Assembly: GCA_941918925.1 (NCBI GenBank)
Contig: OW799236.1
Location: 103,556,562-103,620,561 of the forward strand
Length of the DNA stretch: 64,000 bases
Direction: 5' to 3'
From: Phyto melanocephala
Lineage: Eukaryota > Arthropoda > Insecta > Diptera > Rhinophoridae
In this document: positions 49,697-60,303 of the stretch, piece by piece
How the letters are laid out: each line of letters begins with the position of its first letter
How positions within the stretch are numbered: position 1 is the first letter of the stretch
Notes under the pieces: model-generated
The model's database searches: none
What the model was told of the DNA's origin: nothing
The model's input: the letters and a program-made list of their open reading frames with translations, nothing else
Translations under genes and position numbers: made by a program

Positions 49697-50017
49697 AGAT
49701 GAGATAATAAAAATTTTTTTTTTGATACATACATAAACTTAATTTATAATTTTACCATGGCAGTTTTTTAAGGGGATAAAATAATTATAAAGACAATAAA
49801 ACATATATGTATGTACGAATTTCATATTAATGAGATGACACAATGCAATATAAAAATGTCCAAATTTAAGATATACGAACATATTTTATTATATTTTATT
49901 TTAATCAAGTTATTCATAAATTATATAGAAATATGCATTCTTTAAATTATCTTTAATAAAATCTGCAAACAAATGCAAAGTATAAAGTCTTGGTTCGGTT
50001 CAAAATCCCGGGTGAGT

Positions 50018-50019
<2 letters not shown>

Positions 50020-50056
<37 letters not shown>
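50020..50056. repeat. (AT)n microsatellite, about 18 repeats
   Basis: It is a pure AT dinucleotide run directly abutting DINE copy D, in the place where its TTATACCC terminus should be. Confidence 0.9.
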
Positions 50057-50058
<2 letters not shown>

Positions 50059-51798
50059 ATTTTGTCATTCCGTTTGTAACACATCGAAATATCCATTTTA
50101 GACTCCATAAAGTATATATATTCTGAATCAGGGTTTGATTTGATGACGATCTAGCTATGTCCGTCCGTCAGTCCGTCTGTTGAAAGCAGGAAAGAGGTTG
50201 CTAGAAGGCTCAAATTTGCCAGAATCTTTCTTATAGACAAGTTTTGTTTGGTATTGAAAATGGGCTTAATCGGAATATCAGGAAGAGAGTTATACCTCAT
50301 AAAGCAGGAGTAGGTCAAAAAACCGTGTCCTTCGAATATCGAATATAATGCAATTGTGTCTCAACGCATAAAGTTCGAATTTGTATTTCTCGAGTCAAGG
50401 CAATTTTTCTCCTAAATGTACGAAACTTTATACCGCGCAGTGTATTTTTCAGTATATTTTAAATTTAAAACCTAATAAAACGGACATAATTTAATGTACG
50501 ATTCTGAAATTTTGCAGAAATTGATCTTTGGTCAAACGCTTTGCTCTAACATAAAATCACTTTGAAACGCCTACTTTTACGCCAACCTCCCATATAACGT
50601 TTTATCTACAATTCATATAATTTCTCTATGAATAAAGATTTTAGAATAATAAAGTACTACACTGAAATATCTAACTTGAATTCATTAGCAGAAATAACTT
50701 TGATACGCCTACTTTAACGCCCACTTTTCTCGTTATCTACCGTTAATGAAATTTAAAAGCTCATTAAACCGGTAATATTAGAAGTATGATGATGAAATTT
50801 TCTACATATATCCTTCTAATAAATGTTATTGTTATATCGGATAATTTAGGTGACACACCCACCTTAGCGCCTACCTCCCATATAACGTTTTACCTAAAAT
50901 TTATAAAATTTCTCTTTTGACAAAGCTTTTGGAATAATAAACCATATTGAAATATCTAATTTGTATTTATTAGCAGAAAATTTATTGACACGCCTACTTT
51001 AACGCCCACTTTCATTGAAAGACTAAATTTGCTGAAAAATTTTACTAGCATATCGAAGGTTTAAAGGGTGGTTTAACTTTAAGGGCCGATGTTGATTTTA
51101 AATATAACACAAATTATTTAGGAAATTATTATCATTTCTTTTTATAATGAATGGAACAAAATATCGACCAAATGCTACCCCCCAACCTAGGCGCCACACC
51201 TCTACCCAATGGTCCAAATTTTCAATGACAATGTTGATGTTCAATTGTTGGGCACGATGATGAGTCACGGTTGACTGCCCTTTAGCCAAACTATCGCAAA
51301 AAACAGCAATAGTTCCCATTCAGCGAACCAAGAAGGCATTCACAGATGTTCTAACAGGTATGTATACTGTTTTGCAAAAATTAAAATATTTTTTACAATT
51401 CTCCCGATTGTAGACGAATTTGAACTATTATGTTATATATGACCAAAATAATCACGAAGTGCACAAAATGCATTTCGATTTGAACGCCCATTAAAAAAAA
51501 GTTCTGAATAACTTTAACGCGTTGCTCGTTTGCGCATATTTCCACTGTTCAAATTGAGTTAGTCTGAGATTGAGAAATGTCAAATAAAATGCAGACAACA
51601 AATTTGACGTCTAGATGTAGCTCACCTTCAACATGGGCTCTTAAAATTTAACCACCCTCTACAAAGAAAGTGATACATCTTTTTTATTATAAAATATTAT
51701 TCCATAGCGATTAGCAAAATATTGTGCTTTAAATGTACACAAAATTGGTGGAAGGTATAAAAGATTCGGCACAACTGATTTTAGTGCTCTTAATTGTT
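50057..51798 (+). mobile_element. DINE-1-like element, copy D, 5' end lost
   Basis: It starts at 'tgattttgtcattccgtttg', equivalent to about 33 bp inside copy A, after an AT microsatellite. It keeps the GTCY tract (50158-50180), the cacgcc-type repeats and a decayed 3' end ('ggtataaaagattcggcac', then 'ttaattgtt'). The mariner derivative is nested at 51064-51659. It is more diverged than copies A and C. Confidence 0.8.
51064..51659 (-). mobile_element. Mariner-type deletion derivative nested in DINE copy D
   Basis: It has inverted ends ('aagggtggtttaactttaag' and 'cttaaaatttaaccaccctc') with TA at 51062-51063 and 51660-51661. It has the same internal N-/C-terminal fusion as the other copies. 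A frame at 51319-51098 still reads QQLNINIVIENLDH, across the deletion junction. Confidence 0.85.
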
Positions 51799-54700
51799 TT
51801 ATTTTGAAGTATTCTTCTTCAAGAACGATGACAAGTGCAACGTTACAGCAAGGTCCCGTGCGATGATACTTTTTTATTCAACATGAGAGAGTTGGACTTG
51901 TTTGATATGTAAAGTAAAAGTTAATTACGTTAAAGAGTTTATTGTACCCACTAAAAACTATTCATGCTACTTGTGTAAAAGCAGATATTTGTTCTTGTGC
52001 TATAAAAATTTTAATTTGTAAAAAAAACTAAAAATTTTTCAGTTGAGAGCCTCGTTATATTTTAGAGGTCAGTTTAATGTTAATGTTGTCGCATATGAAT
52101 TTAAAAACATACATATTTATTTAACTAAGTATGCGTTACATTTTTTGAAGTTATATTATAATAACAGCTAAGACTAGGGAAGCTGAAATGGGGAAAACAA
52201 GTATTCATCTGCTGAATTAAATATTGCAGGATTGAATTGACTATTTGACTAAATTTTTAAATTTTTTACTACTAAAATAATAACTTCTAAGTATAAAAAA
52301 TATACAGCCTTAAGCACTAAGGTGGTATATTCTATGATATCTTAGATTAAGTTACTAAAAGCGCTACTTCAATAGGAGCAAAACAATTATTATATAAATA
52401 AATTGATAAAACTTAAAGTGAGATTTTGATATTTCCTTAATTTCTTAATAAAGAAATTTTTTAAAAAAAGATACTAATGTAGTAATGTAAACCATAAAAT
52501 TTTGGAAATTTTTTATTAGAAATTTATATTATATATATTTATATATTATTCAAATCGGAAAATGAAGAATGAATACATCTTCTTATACTAATATCATAAT
52601 TATCGGTTAAGGTATGCATAATCTTAAATTCTTAAGCATAAAAATAAAAGAACAAAAAAGACAGCAGCAAGAACAATAAAAACATGAATGTGTGTCTAGA
52701 GAATGCCATTTTGTATTAGATAATAGAGGCAAACGGATGTAGACAAACGGCAAATGCGCCTTCAGAACAAAATTTATTGCATTTTAAATTCAGCGGCAGT
52801 CATACGTTTAGTGATAGTGTTTGCTCAATGCCTTTTAAAGAAAAAGTACCAGCAGTTTATCTTAATTTATATTTTTTTCTATGCATTTTTTAGCTTAAAA
52901 TAAGAATTTGTTAAAATATCATTTATTTCCTGAATTCAAAACTTCAGTTTTTCTTTAATGATAAATTGTTCAGTGTGTGTGTGTGTGTCTATGTCAACGC
53001 TTAAACATATATAGAGCACAATGACAAAAATAATGTTTTCCTTGGACTTTAGGAATTAAAATGGAAATGCCAACAGATTATTTTTTTGTTGTTTATTAAA
53101 GGATGTTAATGGGTGTTTTGCAGTAAAATTTAGGTTTTGGCTATTTTGTACATAAGTGTTATAGGGCGTATGAGTGATAAAATAGCTGTTATCAATGCTA
53201 ATACGTATTTAAGAGTAAATATGTAAATAAGTGGTGCATATTTTTAGGAAAATAATATTAACCTTGGAAAAAGTTAAACTAGTTTTTTTTTAATTTTTCC
53301 CTAACTAAAAATAAACTTCTTATGTATTTAAATTATTTATTTCTAACAATTATTTCTTATGTAAAAATTTGGATTTTAATTAAAACTTTGTTTATTATTG
53401 TTTCTACTTTATTTAAGATTAGGAAAACTTTCATCATCTTCTTAGACTAATATCATAATTATCGGTTAAGGAATACATAATCTTAAAACTCTTAATAAGT
53501 AAAAACATATGTGTATGTGTATACAAAAATATTGAAGCAACACCAAAATACAAAATGATTGATGTAACAAAAATTTTTACAATATCTTAAAAAAAAATAT
53601 AAAAAAAATAAACAAACAAATAACACATGTTTTGATAAGTATTAAAGTCAAGTCACTTAAGTTTTAAGCAAAATGACAACAAGTTGAAAAATATTTTAAT
53701 AAAATGATTTTGTATGTATGAAAAAGCTATCAAGAAAGATAAGATAAATTAAAATGTGTTGGCAAATATTTGTATTTTCAAACAACAACAAAAAAAAACC
53801 ATAGCAAATACAATTGCACAACTTTGCAATTTGTGCTGCTTGAAATAACATTGTTTAGAAAAACCTATCAAATGATTTGAACGAGTGACAAAACTTTAAT
53901 TAACTTTATTTTATTTTCAAATGTGAAACATTTTTGAAGAGCCCTTTGGTAAAAATAACATAATGTTGAGTTTGATTACATTTTAGTCAATATAATTCAA
54001 TTGATAATATAATAAGTGATGCAAAATCCTAAATATCTTTCAAGTTTGTTAAGTTAACATTTCATTTAAATAATAAAAATAGATACAATGAAGTTAGAAT
54101 TTTTAAAATTTTAAACAAAATTTCATAAATTATTTTTGCCTTAAGTCAAATAATTATCCAATGGGTCTTAGTATAGGCAACTACTTTATAAGCAGCTGAG
54201 ATATAAAACTCGTTCAATACTAAAACTAAAGAACAAGATGACAATTCATTCTGACAGTTCACTTAATGCTATTTGAGTGGAAATGTACTGATTAAATCAA
54301 TACCTATGTCCTATTATATTCTTATAAATTTGCAGTTAGTAGCAAAACTGGTTTGTTCCATTTACCACGTATTTTTATATTAACTGTTAATTTCCACATT
54401 ACTGAAATAATTCTACTGGGTCTTTAATCAAAATAAATATTACAACTATATATATTGACATACAGTTTAGGGCGAGACGTATTAAAACTTTAGGCAAAAA
54501 TATGTAGCGAGTTTATTTTATGTGACTGAACAATTTCTACTCCATTAGTGAAAACACCAGATTAGCCTTAGTTTAAGCCTTTAATGTTAAAAGTTATAAA
54601 AAACATGAAAAGGAGGGATGAGTCTACAAAAAAAGGCTTATTTCAGAACCAATTTTTTCAGCCTTAAAATATTATTGAAATAGGAAAATATAATCAATTA

Positions 54701-54939
54701 CACTATTGAAGAACTATTTCTCCTCAATGTGGTAAAAAAAAAAAATGATACCATCTTATCACATCACTTTGGGAAAAATTGGAGACATACTAAAGATTTG
54801 AAATTTTATGCTTGCATCGCCCTTCGTGATATTTCAGTATATTAACCTGGTTAAAAAATCGCAAGTAGAGTTTATATAAAAAGCTTTTTAATAGCAAAAC
54901 CCTTATTGATCGAGTTATTTATCTAATAGCTAAAAGCTG
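51799..54939. other. AT-rich tract with one dispersed direct repeat
   Basis: A ~58-bp sequence at 52579-52636 ('actaatatcataattatcgg', then 'ttaagg') recurs at 53436-53495 with about 85-90% identity by eye. A short (GT)n run lies near 52975. No gene was recognised. Confidence 0.5.
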
Positions 54940-55556
54940 TTATATCTGTAAAATTAAGAAATGCTATGCATCATATGTAAACAAAATTAAATTTTTCTTA
55001 AAAAAAATCCTAAAATATTTTACAATTTTATCAATTCCAAACGTAGAAAATTAATAATGATGTTTATTCGAATATTGCAGATATCGCCAATTCTTTTGGT
55101 GATTTCTTTGCCTCTACTTTTTCAATAAAAACGTTCCATAGTACACCTTATCCTTATTATATTATATATATCATCTTTCGATGTTAGTACTCTCTTTAAA
55201 AGCCTGAGAAATTTAAAAAATTCTTGAAATAATGGTCCTGAAGGTATTCAAAATTGCATACTCAAACTATGTGGTGACGTTTTGCTTAAACCTTTCACTC
55301 ATATTTTTAATAGTTTTCTTAAGTTTGGTATATTTCCTATCTGCTGGAAAGATTCATTTATCATGTCAGTTCATAAGTCTGGTTTATATAATGATTGTTT
55401 TTCAAAATATATTGAAGTATCTTCTGCAGTTCCACAGGGAAGTCAAATTGGCCCCATTTAATTTTTATTGTTTGTAAACGATCTTCCAAAGGCCATTCAA
55501 TACAGCAATATTTTAATGTTTGCTGATGATCTCAAACTTTATTAATGGCTTAAAAA
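54940..55556 (+). pseudogene. LINE-type reverse transcriptase, N-terminal half, deleted
   Basis: Pieces in order: CYASYVNKIKFFLKK, then NPKIFYNFINSKRRK (about 54965-55055, one frameshift); DIANSFGDFFASTFS (about 55080-55124); and NGPEGIQNCILKL, then TFGIF-like 'FKFGIFPICWKDSFIMSVHK' (about 55225-55375). An internal deletion follows. Then come SSAVPQGSQIGPI, a stop, and FLLFVNDLPKAIQYSN, ILMFADDLKLY (55420-55545), which includes the catalytic FADD. These are hallmark blocks of jockey/R1-like non-LTR reverse transcriptases. The domain ends abruptly at a 23-bp minisatellite. It is inactive and on the opposite strand to the other two LINE pieces. Confidence 0.82.
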
Positions 55557-55668
55557 TGATGAAACAAGTTTTTTCTAATGATGAAAAAAGTTTTTTTCTA
55601 ATGATGAAAAAAGTTTTTTTCTAATGATGAAAAAAGTTGTTTTCTAATGATGAAAAAAGTTTTTATAT
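55555..55668. repeat. 23-bp minisatellite, five units
   Basis: 'aatgatgaaaaaagtttttt' plus 'tct' is repeated with starts at 55555, 55577, 55600, 55623 and 55646; the first unit is 22 bp with 'gaaac'. It starts within a few bases of the end of the reverse transcriptase FADDLKLY block. The units are nearly identical, so the expansion is recent. Confidence 0.92.
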
Positions 55669-58419
55669 ATGCAGGTGATGTTGGACTCGAATTGAAAGTT
55701 CTATTGTCCTTCAGTTTTATTGTCCTTTTACCGTTTTCTCTCTTTTTATTTATATAAAACACACTTTCTATTCTATATTTTTCTCCTAATTCTTCTTTTC
55801 TTTTACTTTTTTATTAAGCTTGAGTTTTCTTTAAATTTCACAAATGATGCTGTATTTAAGCGCCTGTAGTTTACAAGGGTTTCGAAAATAATGGGAAAGT
55901 GGGTTTTACCATTTGGTGGCGTTTAACCAGCGACGATTCACCAAACTAGGTAGCGGTATTTTCACAGTACAGTTTTACGTAATGTTGTTGACATAAGGCA
56001 AGTACGCATGACAGCCAGAAAATTACCAATAAAAAAACTTTTTGCTTAATGTAGAGGTAAATGTTTCTCCCCCATATTGATCCATAGCAAACTTTGATAT
56101 CTTTTAAACATAGATATTTAATGATTGATAAAATAAAGCTGTTTTTGACCTCTTTTAAAGTATAATTTTATATTTATTTACCTACAACTCCTGGCAACAC
56201 TGTTTGTTATTTACAATAAGTACCAATTTATAATTTTTACTTCTTATCACAATTCTCAATTATACTATTTACCTTAAGACCAGTATATTTTTGTATAATT
56301 ATTTCATTGAAACTAAAACAAAAACCTTAACGAACTTTCAAGTAACTCAGAATATTTCAACTCATACAAAGTTAAACACACAAATATATTTTGTACCATG
56401 CACAAGTAAGGAAGTCACTCTGTTTGTTGTCTTTATGTACCTAGTGAAAAATCCTTAAGTGTATTGTAAATTGTATACACTTAAGCTGTTGTTCCTGGTA
56501 TAATAATAGTGGTCGTTAAAGAACAGACCAACATAATGCCACGCATATTTTCTAAAGTTTTAACTAATTTGCACTTAGAACTTTAAATGCCTTAAGAAAA
56601 CAAAAAAAAATGTTTTTTGTTTTTTAAAGTTTGGGCAAGTAAAGTGAGAAAAAAAATATTTTCCGAAAAGTTCGTTATCTGGTTCATTGTCTTTGCTTTC
56701 GCTTAAATATAAAATAAACTGCTAGTTAACTGTTCTAGGTACAGTAGATAAGTTCGGGATGATAGATGAAAAAACTAAAGAATATGATGAAAATGAAAAA
56801 GTTATAAAGATCAATTAAAAGTTTAATTAGAAGTAAAAGCAATGAATAGAGAGTTTAGGTTGTATATTCAATACAATAAATGCAACTGAAAAATTTTTAA
56901 ATTTCATTAAAAGGTTAAATTGGTTTTATAAAATATTATTTTATAATCTTAAAGCGGAAATTAAAAAAAATTAAAGTTTTTGAAAAACCTAAGGGCTTAT
57001 TTTATTTAATATGGGCAGGTATGTTTGCAGAGTAATTTTCTTAAATCATTTTGAATGAAAATGTTTAAGTTGTATAATTAAATACAGATTTTATTTATTA
57101 TTCATTTTGAAAAGATTTTCATAGAGTTTTTAGTATAAAATCAAAATACACCTATTATATATTTGAGGTACTTATTCACAAAGATGCTGTTATGTTGTAA
57201 ATACTATCATATTTTTTAACTTTAAAATGAACATCATTATATTTTTGAATCATTATGGAGTATAAGCAAATTATGACAATAACGACAAAGTAGCAGTTTT
57301 TTTTTAATACCGCGATTAAGTTAACGAACTATAAACTAAATGCTTTTGTGTTAAATTTTAGATTTTTTTCTTCAATTATTAATGCATTCCTTCACATTCT
57401 AACTGGTTAAAACTTTTTTAATTAAAAATATTTCACTGAATTGTAAACAAGGTTTAACTGTAAGAAACAAAGAAACAGCTATTCTTGTTTTCTTTTTAAT
57501 TTGTATCATATGTTTTTTTTTGTAAATTTAGGCATGTGTAAAAAAATCTTTTTCATTTTCATGTTCTTAACGCCAACACATTATAGGCTGCTGTGCATGT
57601 GTATGTTAGTTTAAAGTAAATCCTTAATAACTTACATAAAGGTTTTCAACTAAAGCTTTTTTTTACAGAAATCTCATCTGGAAATACTAAGAAAAAATAA
57701 TCACTACACATTTATGAATTCTTAAGGACATCAACTGAATTTTCCTACAATTCTCTCGAGTGGATATTCGTTGCCGTAACACATACATTTTGTTATTCCT
57801 TTTTTGTCTTTATCTTCTTTGTTTTTTTTTTCAGTTAATGCCTTTTTCACATTTTTATATTACTTGTACTTGAAAATATAAAATTGGAAATATTATGAAT
57901 TCTGAAAAAGTTCAACACAGCAAGCAAGTTGAGTAGAAAGTATCCTTTATGTCTTTTTGTGAATGATGTTGAAAACAAAATTAGCTAAAATAGTGACGTG
58001 TACGAGCTTATTCTTAAATGTTTAAATTTTTTTAACAAAACAGGTTTGTCATATTTCAGTAAACCTATTTTTTTTGTATTGTTTAAAATTATTTCAAGGA
58101 AAGTATGTCTTTTATAATAGTGCCGATTATATTAGTTTGAATAAGAAAGTAAATTGTACATCTGATTTCGGTTTGAAAGTAGTAAAGAATTAATGGAATA
58201 TGCCAGAATACATGTTTTTAAGAATTGAAAACCTCAGTTTTAGTTTACTAATCATATAAATATTGACTTAAAGAAATGTCTTTTTTGAAACTTTTATAGT
58301 AACTTTCTGAGATATAAGCAAATAAACACGACTGCCTCTCTTTTTCCCCATATTTTTACCACCAAAATTAAAATTGTTCAACCATAGAATCACTTATAGG
58401 TATCTTTGCTACTATTTTT
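55669..58419. other. AT-rich tract without recognised genes
   Basis: 55850-55990 is denser ('gtgggttttaccatttggtg') but matches nothing known to me. Confidence 0.45.
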
Positions 58420-59036
58420 AGATATAACATGCCTCTAAAGATATTCGTGTAAAATTTTGGATAAGTCGGGCTCTTATCGGTAAAGTTATAGGCAAAAATT
58501 TTTTTTAAATACATATTCTAAAAATTTACAAATGAAAATCAATATTTTTCAGCTTCTGGACAACCGAGAGAGTCAATATTGGTATCATCTAAAAGGAATG
58601 GACTAAAAAAAAAAAAAAAAATGTATGATGGCCGCTACTAAAAAATGGCGGACAATAAATTTATATATGAACCAAATCTGGTATTTTAAAATGTTACTTT
58701 TTGAACCCACTCAATATTGGTATCAAATTAAAGGGCTTGACCAGTAGAATACAGTAAATTATTCTAAAATGTAAAATCCAAAATGGCATCTAAAATAAAA
58801 TGGCGTATAAAATTTTTTAACCCCAACAATATGGGTATCAAATTAAAAGGCTTGACTAGTTGAATACACTTAACTATCTAAAAATTCAAAATCGAGGATG
58901 GCGTCAGAAATAATAAAGAAAAAAGGGAAATAACATGAAATATAGGTTAAGCTACGATGTGAGATTATACCTATGTACATGATGGTGAATGGTATTATGA
59001 GATTCGGCACGGCCGAATATAACACTCTTACTTGTT
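58420..59036 (+). mobile_element. Second DINE-like family, 3' part with tandem units
   Basis: The 3' end is GATTCGGCAC-GGCCGAATAT followed by 'aacactcttacttgtt', the same terminal hairpin and CTTGTT as the elements at 14604 and 44099, but the body is unrelated. The body has three diverged units beginning 'caatattggtatcaaattaa' (near 58577, 58709, 58826), each containing 'aaaatggcg'. The 5' end was not located; 58420 is a guess based on similarity to positions 50-125 of the window. Confidence 0.6.
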
Positions 59037-60303
59037 AAAGTTTAGGTTTTTGTTTTCAAAGCAAGTCATGTGACGCTTACTTTTAGAAGTTTAGGATCGG
59101 TTAAGGAGATTTATTTAAAAACGTCCGAGATAAAACTGCTATCTCTTACTCCTGAATTTAAGGGAATTTTATGTTTCTTTCTTAAAACAAGGCAAAAAAA
59201 TACCCACAAAATTCCACTTTAGCTCTCTGTATACTTTAAAATCATCTTAGTCAAAACTGTTTATAATTGTTAGCAAAATATCGCTCAAAACCAGAGTGCA
59301 GGAAAATAATTTGCATAAAAGAGAATTTTCTAGTTTTATTATTGTAAGCTTTATAGCTTTTACAAATATTTCATTATTTCTGGGATTTGTTTTATTGCAA
59401 TAAAGAAAACACTCGAAATTTACGGTATAAATCTTTAACACACCATGTTGATTTTTACACTTAAACTGAATTTCTATATTCTATATTATATATTCTTAAA
59501 TGATAAAAATAAGTTGGTGATGCTGTGTACATTGAAGAAGAAATTACATTATTCGTACATGTTGGTCTTGTCTGTGACAAAGTATATATTAAGACGTATG
59601 CCTGCATCCGATCAATTAGCATAGGGCTGGCTAAACTAACGCATCCAAGCTAAAGCATTCAGCAAAAGCGAACACTATTGACTGGACATTTCTTTGTGGG
59701 GTTTTTAGTTTTAGCAATGATTTCTTTCAAAATGATTTAAGGATAATTTTACGTATCATGTCACAACTTTAAAGTCTTTTGTTCATTACAATGATTTCGA
59801 TGGTTTAATTCCCGCAATTAAAAAACTGATGTCACAGCGTGATTTAAGCATATTTCACAATAATTCTAAGAACACTTTTGGAACTAAGTATCACCCAATA
59901 CTAGGGATACTTATGATTTATATTGAATACGACATCTTCAGTCGATTATAAAGAATATGAAATATAGATGTTATCAGTCACGGTTCAAGCTTATGCATAT
60001 TTATGGATTAAATTTTCATTCTAATTTGTTTTTTGAATGAATTCTTAAATTATTAATTTCAAGAGAAAAATTTGGTTTTGGTGGTTTTTCTCACTTACAA
60101 ATCTGAGGCAATATTAATTTTAATAAAATGCTTTTGGCCTATAATTACCCACAACGTCAAAAAAATTGTTTTATGTTCTGAAACCAAAAACAATAATTGT
60201 TAATATACATATTAATAAACTAGTTAAGCCCAGGCCGAATAGCTGGTTCGAAAAAACATTTTTATTTTATTATTTTTTAAATATTTTCTGATATCGTTGT
60301 TAA
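59037..60303. other. AT-rich tract without recognised genes
   Basis: No family motif. It ends in the TTAA (60300-60303) that flanks the next element. Confidence 0.5.

Noticed and set aside
49640..49700. A complete tRNA gene
   Set aside because: The T-loop word is perfect, but no acceptor stem, anticodon arm or A box at the proper distance could be built.
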